64,000 nucleotides of DNA from Nostoc piscinale CENA21 (lineage in GTDB: Bacteria > Cyanobacteriota > Cyanobacteriia > Cyanobacteriales > Nostocaceae): positions 2,049,263 through 2,113,262 of the forward strand of contig NZ_CP012036.1 in the NCBI RefSeq assembly GCF_001298445.1. Reading direction: 5' to 3'. The translations under genes were made by a program, and so were the position numbers. The notes under the pieces are model-generated. The model did not search any database and had not been told where the DNA came from. It saw nothing but the letters and a program-made list of their open reading frames with translations. This document shows positions 38,652 to 46,914 of this stretch, in pieces. Every line of letters starts with the position of its first letter. Position 1 is the stretch's first letter.

Positions 38652-39221
38652 ATGTTCTTCACATCTACTAAAACTCAATTTGGTTTTATCTTGCAGTGGG
38701 CGATCGCAACTTTGGGCGGTTTTTTGATCAGTTTGTGTTGGATTGAAGTCGGGGAAAAGCCAGATGTCGGGGTGGCGCAGGCTTCTTTGGGTGGTTTGGC
38801 GATCGCATTTCCCCAAAGTTTACTCATTCGCCATCAGATTTTATCTGGGCGCTGGGTGTTAGCGACTTTGTTGGCTTGGGTAATCATCACCGCTATCGGT
38901 GTGGGTGCTGTGGGTTGGATTGTTCCCAGTACACCAGCTTTACCCCTGAGAATATTTTGGGGAACAAATTTAGGTGCTGTTGCTGGTTTGATTATTGGTT
39001 CGGCACAGTGGACAGCTATTCCCAAGTCTGTAGCTGCGTCATGGCAATGGATATTTGTGAGTGCGATCGCTTGGGCGATGGCTGTACCCATTGGCGCAAT
39101 TGTGGGAATAGTTTTACTCCGGTTGACACGGTTGTTTTTAGGTGAAGTTGTTGGTTTAGCTATTGCTTGGATTGTTGTCGCCATCTTCACAGGGATCAAT
39201 GCTTACCGACTATTGTATTGA
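38652..39221 (+). CDS. Multi-spanning membrane protein of unknown function
   Basis: The 189-residue protein has about five hydrophobic helices, for example FILQWAIATLGGFLISLCWI, VLATLLAWVIITAIGVGAVGW and VGLAIAWIVVAIFTGI. GLIIGSAQW in the middle and SLLIRHQI before it resemble a small family of cyanobacterial membrane proteins without known function. The short cytoplasmic N-terminus is FFTSTKTQF. It stands alone. Confidence 0.65.
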   Translation: MFFTSTKTQFGFILQWAIATLGGFLISLCWIEVGEKPDVGVAQASLGGLAIAFPQSLLIRHQILSGRWVLATLLAWVIITAIGVGAVGWIVPSTPALPLRIFWGTNLGAVAGLIIGSAQWTAIPKSVAASWQWIFVSAIAWAMAVPIGAIVGIVLLRLTRLFLGEVVGLAIAWIVVAIFTGINAYRLLY

Positions 39222-39780
39222 ACAAGAACTCAGAATTCAGAAATCAGAATCAATTAACGACGACTCTGAATACCCTAGTTATTACAGAGACCGCTCAATT
39301 TTAAATTGAGCGGGATGTTTCATCTCTTATTCATCCCCGCCTTCCTACAGAATTGATACTGAATTCTGACTCCTGAATTCTTCAACATCACAACTACAGC
39401 CAAAATCATCATGCAATGTTTTGTTATTATGCTGTTAATAGCAGTACACATTAAAATAATGTTAAGAAATGTAATTTTTAGCAAATCTTGCTTTTGAGTA
39501 TACTTAGATATATGCAACAATCTTAAATCATTCTTAATAAAAAATGACCAATAAATTTGCATCTGATTGCAAATGTACTCTTACCTTCAAGGAGATATAT
39601 TTGTTGAGTTGACTGCTATTAAATTTCCGATATTTCTGATAAGAATAGAAAAAGATCCAAAAATCAGTTGAGCAAAGACCGACAATGCTTTGCTGTAAGT
39701 GCAAAAAATCATTTTTCATCACTTAGCATCATCAGGGGTTGCGCTTAGAGGAGTCATTAATAGCAGACAGGGACTCTCCC
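39222..39780. other. Intergenic region with a hairpin
   Basis: No gene is seen. A perfect hairpin (CCGCTCAATTT / AAATTGAGCGG, near 39290-39312) lies 70 bases after the membrane protein stop; it lacks a T-tract, so terminator function is uncertain. The rest is AT-rich leader for the histidine kinase, whose start is preceded by no clear ribosome site. Confidence 0.45.
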
Positions 39781-42006
39781 ATGAATATAAATCCGGGTGA
39801 ATCAACCGTTGAGTTGAAACAACAATTGCATTCTCAAATTCTCTTTGACCCAGAATTAGCGAAACACAGTGGTAGTGAACAGTTTTTACTGAGCATTTAT
39901 AATTCTGTGCAGACATCTATATTTATCGTGGATGTGCTAGATGATGGAGATTTTCGCTACGTAGCCTTAAACCCCACCCATGAACGATGGATTGGCATTA
40001 GTTCTGAGAATCTGAAGGGAAAAAAACCAGAAGATATTCTCTCGCCTGATGATGCGGCAAATGTGCGTCAGCATTATGCTGACTGCGTGCGGTTTGGTAA
40101 AACCATTTCCTACGAACAATGCTTGCAATTTCAAGGAGTGGCGACTTGGTGGAGTACCACATTAACACCATTGCGAGATACAAACTTTCGCATTTATCGA
40201 CTGATTGGCACAAGTAGTAATATCACTCCCGTGAAGCAGGTAGCCCAAGCAAAAGAAATTCAAACAGCGCAAGAACAACTCCTAGAAGCGATCGCCCAAT
40301 GGATTCGAGAATCGTTAGACTTAGATACATTGCTGCATCAACTTGTCAAAGAAGTGCGGCATTGTTTGGGGTGCGATCGCATTTTAGTTTATGCCATGCA
40401 GCCTGATGAGACTGGCGTAGTCATTGCGGAATCGACAGTCACCGCCAATTCTTGTTTAGGGCAGAAATTCCCCGATCCTAGTTTGATTGGCAAATATCAA
40501 GAACGCAGTGGACGCGGTTGCATTCAAATTATTGAAGATATTTACACAGATGGATTACATCCTGACCAAATTAATTTACTGGAATCTTGGCCAGTCAGGG
40601 CAAATTTAGTTGTCCCCATTTGGTCACAACAAAAGCTTTGGGGGTTAATCACCGCCCAGCATTGTCATCAACCCCATCAATGGCAAGAAATCGAAATTGA
40701 CTTACTCAAACAACTAGCCACCCAAATTGGCATAGCCGTCCACCAAGCCAAATTGCAAGAACAAGTACAGCATTTGCAAACCCAGCTAGAACTGCAAAAA
40801 CAGCAAGCAAATAACTTTCAAACATTAGTGTGTCGCATTACCGAACAAATCCGCGACCATCAATCTGCAACCCAGGTAATGCAAACAGCCACTCAAGAAC
40901 TAACTCAGTTATTCCAACTCCAGTCTTGTTACCTTGAAACTTACAATGCTGGTGGTAGTGAAACAACTGTTATCTATGAATACAGCACTAGCACCCCAGA
41001 ATCTCAAGGATTAACCCGCCAAATTGCCGACTTGCCAGAAGTTTATCAACCATTGTTAGCCAAACAACATTGGCAATCTTTAGAAATCATTCCGGGATGG
41101 CACCCACAACTCAGGGTTATGACTCAGTTAGCTTGCCCAATTTTTGATAACCAAGGCATTTTGGGTAACTTATGGCTGCATCGACCAAGCCAAGAAATGT
41201 TTGATGAATTTGAAATCAGTTTAGTGCAGCAGGTAGCAAATGAATGTGCGATCGCCCTTCGCCAAGCCAAAACAGCATCCACCACTCAAGCCCAAATGCA
41301 AACATTAGAACAGCAAGAACGCCGCAAAAACGAATTCTTGCGAACCCTCTCCCACGAACTACGCACACCTATAACCAGCATTAGCCTTGCCGCCCAAACC
41401 CTCGAAAGTGTCCTCACCCCAGAAGGCATCTTAGATATCGAACTTGTCCCCCAACTATTGCAGATTTTGCAAAACGAATGTGGGCGAGAAAGTAAGTTAA
41501 TCAACGATTTGATGCAGCTTTCTTATCTCGAAGCCGAACCAAATATAGCCACATTGATTACTATTGACTTACAAACATGGCTACCACCCATTGTTGAGTC
41601 ATTTCGAGACATTTCCCATTGCCAAAAACAAAAACTATACCTCAATATTAATCATCAACTCCCACCCCTAGAAACAGACATCACCGATTTAGAACGCATA
41701 GTCACCGAACTTTTAAGCTATGCTTGCAAATACACCCCATCAGGCGAAGTCATCACCGTTTCGGCTGATTTGACAGTTGATGCAGTGCAACTCAAGATTC
41801 ACAACTCCGGCTTAGAAATTCCCGCCAGTGAAATACCCCGAATTTTTGAACCGTTCCATCGCCTAATGAAAAATGACCCCTGGACGTATAGCGGTACAGG
41901 CTTAGAAATGGCTTTAGTGCAGAAAATGGTCAAGCATTTAGGCGGGTCAATTAATGTAGAGAGCGTAAATCACCAAACCACCTTCATCATTACATTGCCC
42001 AGATGA
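39781..42006 (+). CDS. PAS-GAF-GAF hybrid-free histidine kinase, atypical ATPase motifs
   Basis: The protein has 741 residues from ATG 39781. A PAS domain (about residues 35-150, SIFIVDVLDDGDFRYVALNP), a GAF domain (about 170-325, LGCDRILVYAMQPDETG), a second GAF-like domain (about 365-490), then HisKA with His525 in SHELRTPITS and a C-terminal ATPase domain. The first GAF has the phytochrome-like shape but no obvious bilin Cys. The ATPase motifs are altered: the N-box reads ELLSYACKYTP where Asn is expected before Ala, and the G2 box reads GTGLEMAL instead of GTGLGLAL. Kinase activity is therefore uncertain. No response regulator is adjacent. Confidence 0.88.
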   Translation: MNINPGESTVELKQQLHSQILFDPELAKHSGSEQFLLSIYNSVQTSIFIVDVLDDGDFRYVALNPTHERWIGISSENLKGKKPEDILSPDDAANVRQHYADCVRFGKTISYEQCLQFQGVATWWSTTLTPLRDTNFRIYRLIGTSSNITPVKQVAQAKEIQTAQEQLLEAIAQWIRESLDLDTLLHQLVKEVRHCLGCDRILVYAMQPDETGVVIAESTVTANSCLGQKFPDPSLIGKYQERSGRGCIQIIEDIYTDGLHPDQINLLESWPVRANLVVPIWSQQKLWGLITAQHCHQPHQWQEIEIDLLKQLATQIGIAVHQAKLQEQVQHLQTQLELQKQQANNFQTLVCRITEQIRDHQSATQVMQTATQELTQLFQLQSCYLETYNAGGSETTVIYEYSTSTPESQGLTRQIADLPEVYQPLLAKQHWQSLEIIPGWHPQLRVMTQLACPIFDNQGILGNLWLHRPSQEMFDEFEISLVQQVANECAIALRQAKTASTTQAQMQTLEQQERRKNEFLRTLSHELRTPITSISLAAQTLESVLTPEGILDIELVPQLLQILQNECGRESKLINDLMQLSYLEAEPNIATLITIDLQTWLPPIVESFRDISHCQKQKLYLNINHQLPPLETDITDLERIVTELLSYACKYTPSGEVITVSADLTVDAVQLKIHNSGLEIPASEIPRIFEPFHRLMKNDPWTYSGTGLEMALVQKMVKHLGGSINVESVNHQTTFIITLPR

Positions 42007-42137
42007 ACTAGAATTTAGCAGTCAGAATGAGCCACTGACTTCTAAATTCTGTTAGATCAACTACGCTGTAACCCGCTTCCTGATTAACTTTACCTTGGCA
42101 TCACACCACAAAAGCTGCTATAATCATTATGCAGTGG

Positions 42138-42210
<73 letters not shown>

Positions 42211-42238
42211 TGCTTTGAGAATTTTCGATACTTGCGTT

Positions 42239-42257
42239 TGACTAAAACGTGACTAAA
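42239..42257 (+). promoter_or_regulatory. TGACTAAA direct repeat beside attL (possible integrase arm sites)
   Basis: TGACTAAA occurs at 42239-42246 and 42250-42257, exactly 11 bases apart and 30 bases from the tRNA end. One-turn spacing beside an attachment site fits arm-type sites for the integrase or an excision factor. The role is inference. It recurs at 61883-61901. Confidence 0.4.
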
Positions 42258-42290
42258 TCAAGAGAATATCCCGCCTCAAAACCCTTGCTT

Positions 42291-42644
42291 TTAAGTCGTC
42301 TTGTTTATTTTAATTCCCAGTTTCTCCGGTTCTTGAGCGACCATCCCCCGAAACCTCCGCAGTTCATCCCAAGCCCTGGTGCTGATGTCGAGTGTCTTGC
42401 TGTGCTGATTGGCGTGGTAGTGAGTATTTTTGTAGCCAATATATCGGGCGATCGCGCTTAATATAACCTCTCGCTCATCGGCTGAGTTGCCGTGTAACAA
42501 GCTATCTCCAGCGTCTAAGCGCCGAGCGTAATCCATGATTTGTGCTTCAAGTGCGATCGGGATTCTGACGGTTTTAGTTTTGCCGTGCTTCCAACTGCTA
42601 CTTATCTCCCAAGTGGTTGTTCTGCGTCCGCCGTGTTCAGACAT
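42291..42644 (-). CDS. Small DNA-binding-like protein (ribbon-helix-helix type candidate)
   Basis: The protein has 117 residues from ATG 42644. KHGKTKTVRIPIALEAQIMDYARRLD near residues 18-43 fits a ribbon-helix-helix pattern (a beta strand followed by helices), common on cyanobacterial plasmids. A longer start at 42674 lies inside the inverted repeat at 42649-42683 and is less likely. The gene is closest to attL and so might control excision or copy number; that is inference. Confidence 0.6.
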   Translation of the reverse strand: MSEHGGRRTTTWEISSSWKHGKTKTVRIPIALEAQIMDYARRLDAGDSLLHGNSADEREVILSAIARYIGYKNTHYHANQHSKTLDISTRAWDELRRFRGMVAQEPEKLGIKINKTT

Positions 42645-42647
42645 AAA

Positions 42648-42683
42648 AACCCTACATTGCCGTGTAACAAGCATATTGTAGGG
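42648..42683. promoter_or_regulatory. Inverted repeat directly upstream of the small regulator
   Basis: ACCCTACATT and ATTGTAGGGT (one mismatch) are separated by about 16 bases. The spacer includes TTGCCGTGTAACAAGC (42657-42672), a 16-mer that is repeated exactly within the gene at 42487-42502. This arrangement fits an operator for autoregulation. Confidence 0.5.
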
Positions 42684-42736
42684 TATTCATGAGTGCTTTA
42701 TCGCTAAACTTCTGACTAGAGTGAATCCCCAGAGAG

Positions 42737-42946
42737 TTACTCACTGCGATCGCGTTCTTGCTCTTCTCCAGGAACAATATTTGTTAACTGGTTCCCGTTG
42801 ACTCTAAAATCCCAGGTTTCGCCGTTAACACCTTGAGGATGAATGTAGAACAACCAACCGCCATCTCGATGTTCTGCCCTCAGTGAAAAATCAATAGCTT
42901 TACCTTGGTGAAGGTTAAAATACTGCTCTAATGTGTGTTGAGTCAT
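42737..42946 (-). CDS. Hypothetical protein, small
   Basis: The protein has 69 residues from ATG 42946 (MTQHTLEQYFNLHQGKA). The sequence is polar, with DFSLRAEHRDGGWLFYIHPQG and WDFRVNGNQL suggesting a small beta-rich fold. A TTG start at 43000 would overlap the opposite-strand gene and is not favoured. The ATG is two bases from the ATG of the divergent gene at 42949, so the two 5' regions lie inside each other's coding sequence. Confidence 0.5.
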   Translation of the reverse strand: MTQHTLEQYFNLHQGKAIDFSLRAEHRDGGWLFYIHPQGVNGETWDFRVNGNQLTNIVPGEEQERDRSE

Positions 42947-42948
42947 AT

Positions 42949-43125
42949 ATGTTAGAGAAAATTCAGGAATTTTTAAAATACTGGGAGTCTTTACCCTCAA
43001 CGTTTATAACCTATTACGATGACTTGTATGGTTATCCTTGGGGACGACTACAGTTAGCAGGGATGTTGTGTTTAGGCTTTGCGTTTTACTTTGGTCTGAT
43101 TAACCTAATTTTTCAGTTACCCTGA
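42949..43125 (+). CDS. Small single-pass membrane protein
   Basis: The 58-residue protein has an amphipathic N-terminal helix (EKIQEFLKYWESLP), YYDDLYGYPWGR, then one membrane helix (LAGMLCLGFAFYFGLINLIF). It is unrecognised; size and shape would suit a holin-like or virion membrane protein, which is inference. The equivalent reading frame in the second element copy is broken by one extra A. Confidence 0.5.
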   Translation: MLEKIQEFLKYWESLPSTFITYYDDLYGYPWGRLQLAGMLCLGFAFYFGLINLIFQLP

Positions 43126-43139
43126 ATCCCCAGAGGGTA

Positions 43140-43586
43140 TCACTGGTCATTGCGGATTCTAAAATTCTGGTGCTTTTGCAAGAATCCCTGAAGATCCTTA
43201 ATTTCAAATTTCAACTCTTTAAAGTAGTCCTCAGCCCTCTCGGCTTTATGGTCGATTCTTTCTTTGTTACCGTTAATAGCCAAAAGGGTCGCATCCTTGT
43301 AGTTGACATAATCCTGTAAGTGGATTTCAAACCTTTTCTCAATCGTGAAAATTTTCTCACTTAAAAGTTTGGTTTGATCCAACGCCTGAGAGTGAGAGTT
43401 TAAATCTTCTCTCAAATCTCGAACCTGATTAGTAATCGAATTAAATTTAGAAACGACTTTAACGGCTGTGCCTACCAACATCACAACGCTTACAGTTATC
43501 CCTAGAAAAATACTAGTTGATTCTAAAGTGACGTTCATGCCCTGCGGCTGAGGTGCGGCAGGATTAACTGCTATTACTAGTTTCAT
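43140..43586 (-). CDS. Membrane-anchored coiled-coil protein
   Basis: The 148-residue protein has one N-terminal membrane helix (TSIFLGITVSVVMLVGTAVKVV) followed by a long charged coiled coil (NQVRDLREDLNSHSQALDQ to KELKFEIKDLQGFLQKHQ). It is the last gene of the minus-strand block and overlaps the previous gene by 23 bases. The alternative start at 43538 (MNVTLES) would drop a Pro-rich 16-residue lead. The fold resembles spanin-like or accessory phage membrane proteins, but no family is recognised. Confidence 0.6.
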   Translation of the reverse strand: MKLVIAVNPAAPQPQGMNVTLESTSIFLGITVSVVMLVGTAVKVVSKFNSITNQVRDLREDLNSHSQALDQTKLLSEKIFTIEKRFEIHLQDYVNYKDATLLAINGNKERIDHKAERAEDYFKELKFEIKDLQGFLQKHQNFRIRNDQ

Positions 43587-43854
43587 CGGGATTATTTATT
43601 AGTGGAATCTCTGGCGAGTTTATTTGAGCGTAAATAGCCTCAGCAATAGTTGAGAAGTTTAATAATAATTCTGAAGTAGTGGTGAATTTAATCATTCCTC
43701 CCGACTCATTATTAATAGTTGTGCCTTCTAGTGTCACCCAATCAATTCGCCAAAATATTTCTAAAACAAGTGTGTTTAAATCGCCTTCTGTAATGTCGCC
43801 TTGAATGCGCCAGATTCGGGGGATTTTTTGTATTTCTATGGTTTGAATTGTCAT
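43564..43854 (-). CDS. Hypothetical protein in structural-like block
   Basis: The 96-residue protein has beta-strand-like motifs (IPRIWRIQGDITEGDL, WRIDWVTLEGTTINN) and an acidic Asn/Ser tail. It is unrecognised. Its ATG overlaps the stop of the fibre-like gene by four bases, so the two are translationally coupled; it may be an assembly or attachment partner of the fibre. This is inference from position. Confidence 0.55.
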   Translation of the reverse strand: MTIQTIEIQKIPRIWRIQGDITEGDLNTLVLEIFWRIDWVTLEGTTINNESGGMIKFTTTSELLLNFSTIAEAIYAQINSPEIPLINNPDETSNSS

Positions 43855-44555
43855 GGCTTTTTATAGAGCGAAAACCAACTACCAGAATCAATCGTAAAAG
43901 TAGCCCCATTATTTGTAGCTGTTGTAGTACGAATATCTATTGTGTCGTTGGCTGCAAGATTAAATAGAGTTACGGAGCCATGAACGGCTAAAGTAAAAGC
44001 GCCAGAGGTGGGCTGTATTGTGGTTCTGGCTATATCTTTAAAAAAAGAGCCGTTCTTATAAACAGAAAGTCTTAGCCTAGTTGTAGCCGTCCCATCTGTT
44101 GTGAAAGTTCCAGAAATGTAAGTTTCTAAACAGTAATCACCAGCGTATTCAGAAGGGATAACAGAATTACCAGTAGATATATTATGAATGTTTTGATTGT
44201 CTACTTCTTCTGAATTGAAAACAATTTTATTTACAGCACTAGTGCTAAGGCTTGAGGTGCTACTGGTTCTAATCGCTGATGCTTTTGGTAAATTATCAGC
44301 TACTAAATTACCGCCGACATGGAGATTTTTAGCAATACCAACGCCACCATCAAATCGAGTGCCTGTTGTTGTGTTTGTCGCTTGGGTGGTATCAGTAAAT
44401 CTTTTTAATCCTCCAATCGATTCATCACCTGATAAATGTGCCATTAAATCATAAAGTTGAACAATGGCATTTTGTACAGTATTTGCGGTAATGTTAGTAG
44501 TTGGATTAAAAGTTATTTGGCTGGCATAGGTGCTAGGCGGAATAGTTAAAGGCAT
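43851..44555 (-). CDS. Fibre-like protein with C1q/TNF-like C-terminal domain
   Basis: The 234-residue protein has a Thr-rich N-terminal part containing FTDTTQATNTTTGTRFDGG and VGIAKNLHVGGNL, a motif pattern typical of phage tail and head fibres (GGVGIAKxLxVGG). The last 130 residues (NKIVFNSEEVDNQN, YCLETYISGTF, RLRLSVYKNGSFFKD, FNLAANDTIDIRTTT, SGSWFSLYK) match the strand pattern of a C1q/TNF jelly roll, which trimerises and binds ligands. It probably forms a receptor-binding spike. It is partly repeated at the window end (from 63496). Confidence 0.7.
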   Translation of the reverse strand: MPLTIPPSTYASQITFNPTTNITANTVQNAIVQLYDLMAHLSGDESIGGLKRFTDTTQATNTTTGTRFDGGVGIAKNLHVGGNLVADNLPKASAIRTSSTSSLSTSAVNKIVFNSEEVDNQNIHNISTGNSVIPSEYAGDYCLETYISGTFTTDGTATTRLRLSVYKNGSFFKDIARTTIQPTSGAFTLAVHGSVTLFNLAANDTIDIRTTTATNNGATFTIDSGSWFSLYKKP

Positions 44556-44558
44556 TTT

Positions 44559-45191
44559 TTAGGTCAATTCTCTTACTAGAGCATTCCCATTTGCAGCACT
44601 CCAAATACCACTAATTACACCAGTGTAATTAAATGGCATTTCAAAATATCCGCCAGCAGCAATTGGAACTGCCGCTTCTGAGGTAGTAGCAGCCGAATCA
44701 AAGTCAATATACAAAGTGGCTGTTGAGTTATTCCAAATAGTTAACCCTTTTCTATTGGAATTGGCGGCGGCGATGGTTTGACTATTTGTAGAAGCGGCAA
44801 CGGTTGAAGGAGTAGAAGTGCTACTAGTTGATTCAACTACAGTAACGCTTGCTGGATTGTATAAAGCCATTAATTCAACACACTCCACAAAAGAAAGCTT
44901 GCAATTATTAGCAGATATAGCTGAAACCTTGCCGACATAGAGATTGGTTTGATTAATTTCGTAGCTACCACCACGGGGTTTTAAAATGATGCCTTTACCA
45001 ACAGTCCCTTTAGATTTATCACCTAATATCAAGGTGATATCGTAAAGTGAATTATTAACAAAGACCGCATATTGACGATTGCTATTCTCGTTTAAAACCT
45101 CATCTCCGACATTTTTGGTAAATGTTTTTTCCCCGTGGGTACAATTATTAAATCGGATAACCTCAACCGTATTGCTAGAGTTGTTGAGCAT
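44559..45191 (-). CDS. Two-domain beta-rich protein, probable virion decoration or fibre-base protein
   Basis: The 210-residue protein is built of two similar domains joined by a Ser/Thr linker (SSTSTPSTVAAST). Domain one has NRQYAVFVNNSLYDITLILG, ILKPRGGSYEI and VGKVSAISANN. Domain two has NRKGLTIWNNSTATLYIDFD, PIAAGGYFEM and TGVISGIWSAANG. This repeat pattern (xRxxLxIxNxS...GG.YE...G.ISAI) occurs in small structural proteins of many phages. The gene lies three bases before the fibre-like gene, supporting a virion role; the exact role is inference. Confidence 0.6.
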   Translation of the reverse strand: MLNNSSNTVEVIRFNNCTHGEKTFTKNVGDEVLNENSNRQYAVFVNNSLYDITLILGDKSKGTVGKGIILKPRGGSYEINQTNLYVGKVSAISANNCKLSFVECVELMALYNPASVTVVESTSSTSTPSTVAASTNSQTIAAANSNRKGLTIWNNSTATLYIDFDSAATTSEAAVPIAAGGYFEMPFNYTGVISGIWSAANGNALVRELT

Positions 45192-45193
45192 AA

Positions 45194-45502
45194 TTAGTCA
45201 GTTGGATCATCAAGATTATCAATAAACAAAGCTGTATCCACCTTCACCCGCACAGTAAATTCATATTCTGGTGATTCAGGTGTGCCAGTAAGTTGCATAG
45301 AGGCGAACTGAATTGGTGCCAGGTTATCGTTGACTCTTTCTTCATTTACTTGGTCGGTCAACTCTGATAACGCTTGCATTAACTTGACAATACCCTTAAC
45401 ACAAGAGGTATCTAATGTTAGAGTCGAGCCTGATTCTGTAGCTAGACTCAAATTGAGTTTTACTTGATTATTCCCAACAAATTCAATTGCACCATTGGGC
45501 AA
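45194..45502 (-). CDS. Hypothetical protein in structural-like block
   Basis: The 102-residue protein reads as an alternating beta pattern (VKLNLSLATESGSTLTLD), a helix (IVKLMQALSELTDQVNEE) and a second beta pattern (YEFTVRVKVDTALFID). It is unrecognised. The stop is two bases before the next ATG, so the operon is very compact here. Confidence 0.55.
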   Translation of the reverse strand: MPNGAIEFVGNNQVKLNLSLATESGSTLTLDTSCVKGIVKLMQALSELTDQVNEERVNDNLAPIQFASMQLTGTPESPEYEFTVRVKVDTALFIDNLDDPTD

Positions 45503-45535
45503 TTTTTTCAGCCAATGCTGAATAGCTTAATGAAG

Positions 45536-46040
45536 TCATAGATTATCGATTTTGAATTCAATTGTTTCTAATTTGGCTCTCACAGCCTGAATTAATTCTT
45601 CTGTAGAGTCGGTTTCTGTTCCTACGTACTCCCAAACGCCAAGGGTGAGTTCTTCAATCCAGGGTAGTGCCTCAAATCGTAGGCGGAATGTATCTGAAAT
45701 TTTGGGGAATTGAACAAGCTCAATGGCGTTGAGCTTGATCATCCTGCGGCTGTAGTCTACCTCAGTGCTGGGAACTGCCCCTAATCCATCAAAGATGATC
45801 GCGTCGTTGATTTGGATGCCGTCAATTTGCTGGTAAAAGTATCCTGCTCTCACCCAGCTTGGTTTGGCTTTGCTGGAGGTTGCTCCAACCAGGAATAGAT
45901 GTTTATCCGTCAGGTAGGGCAGTTCAATCGGGTCAATAATTGGCGCTTTGATTCGGCGGTTATTTAAAATTGCCCGTGTGCTTTTGGTAATAAGTGAGTT
46001 CCCAAGCTCCGACGGCTTTTAAATCAACTTGTAATACCAT
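45536..46040 (-). CDS. Hypothetical beta-rich protein, frameshift near the N-terminus
   Basis: An ATG at 46040 opens VLQVDLKAVGAWELTYYQKHT and stops after 26 codons. A +1 frame change near 45973-45985 (CCC or TTTT run on the plus strand) joins it to a frame open from 46018 that reads AILNNRRIKAPIIDPIELP and then SWVRAGYFYQQIDGIQI to the end, giving 167 residues. The downstream frame has no good start of its own before a GTG at 45853. The sequence is strand-rich and could be a capsid-type or spike-type protein, which needs structure prediction. The start overlaps the upstream gene. Confidence 0.55.
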
Positions 46041-46242
46041 CCCCTAGACCCCAATCGTCGGCTAGGTCGAACACGTCATAGCCTTGTTCATTCAGAAAAT
46101 CTAGGAAGGTATCAGCTTGAATTTCACCTTTTAAAAACGAACTTGTCCACTTAGTACGAACCAGCATCAGGTCAATTTCCTCTTGTAAATCAACCTCTGT
46201 CTGTCCTGGATACCAAAGAACTGGAGTAGACAAGTTAGGCAT
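46024..46242 (-). CDS. Small acidic protein in structural-like block
   Basis: The 72-residue protein has PVLWYPGQTEVDLQEEIDLML then a helical acidic tail (ADTFLDFLNEQGYDVFDLADDWGLGDG). It is unrecognised. Its ATG shares one base with the upstream TAA (TAATG at 46240-46244) once the frame of the preceding gene is corrected, and its end overlaps the next gene. Confidence 0.6.
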   Translation of the reverse strand: MPNLSTPVLWYPGQTEVDLQEEIDLMLVRTKWTSSFLKGEIQADTFLDFLNEQGYDVFDLADDWGLGDGITS

Positions 46243-46786
46243 TATACTCCACTAGCTGCGTAGGGATAATCTTCTGGTTCAAACCAGATCCGACCATATC
46301 CACCACCAACAGATCCTTTTTTGGCGGGCAATTATGCTAGTTACCTTGGTTTTCAAGTTTGTAGGAGTATCCGCCGTGATTGGTGCGGTGAAATTGTATT
46401 GAGTACCACCACCTCTAGTACCTGCACCGTAACGAACATAAGGACGATTACTGCCTTGAGCGCGAATGACTGCGGGAGAAGAGTCAGCGATCATTGCATG
46501 AATCGTGGCTGGCTTAAATCCTCTCGGCGCTGAGGGGTCTGTATCGGATTCGGCTAGACCTAATGCTGCGAGGTCTCCGAAGAAATTAAGCCCCCTTTTG
46601 TGATGCTTGAATTGTAAATGCTGCATCAGCTTCAGCTAATGGTGAAAGAACAGCATACTTAACAGCTACCTTGGGTTGTCTGCGCGTAGCTGCACCATCT
46701 TCTCTCAAAGGTGGATTATATGCTTCACGCGCCTTGGCGTATTGCAATTGTTTCTCTAGTTCTTTGGCGCTTTTACGTCTGCCCAT
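46242..46786 (-). CDS. Hypothetical structural-like protein, two frameshifts
   Basis: Removing one C from C5 at 46591-46595 and one T from T6 at 46317-46322 joins three frames into one 180-residue protein. It has a basic helical N-terminus (GRRKSAKELEKQLQYAKAREAY), then KGLNFFGDLAALGLAESD, IHAMIADSSPAVIRAQG, YVRYGAGTRGGGTQYNF, and ends GSVGGGYGRIWFEPEDYPY. The corrected frame ends in TAA overlapping the next ATG (TAATG), strong internal support. Uncorrected, it reads as a 66-residue and a 115-residue protein. No family is recognised. Confidence 0.6.
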
Positions 46787-46914
46787 ATCAGTGTTTGGTT
46801 ATGACTTGTATTTATCTACACTCCAGTCATAGCAGGGTTTGCGGGTCATGATTTCCAGGCGGATAACATTTGGTTGTCTGTTAAATTTTTTGGCACAATT
46901 TCCAAAATCTACAC

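Noticed and set aside
38834..39199. 121-codon minus-strand frame
   Set aside because: Lies wholly inside the plus-strand membrane protein and has low-complexity composition typical of an antisense shadow.
39290..39312. Terminator after the membrane protein gene
   Set aside because: Perfect hairpin but no T-tract on either side, so listed only as a hairpin within the intergenic region.
45900..46020. Programmed tail-chaperone-type frameshift
   Set aside because: The +1 change is of the same kind as many others in the window, including housekeeping genes, and there is no classical slippery heptamer.
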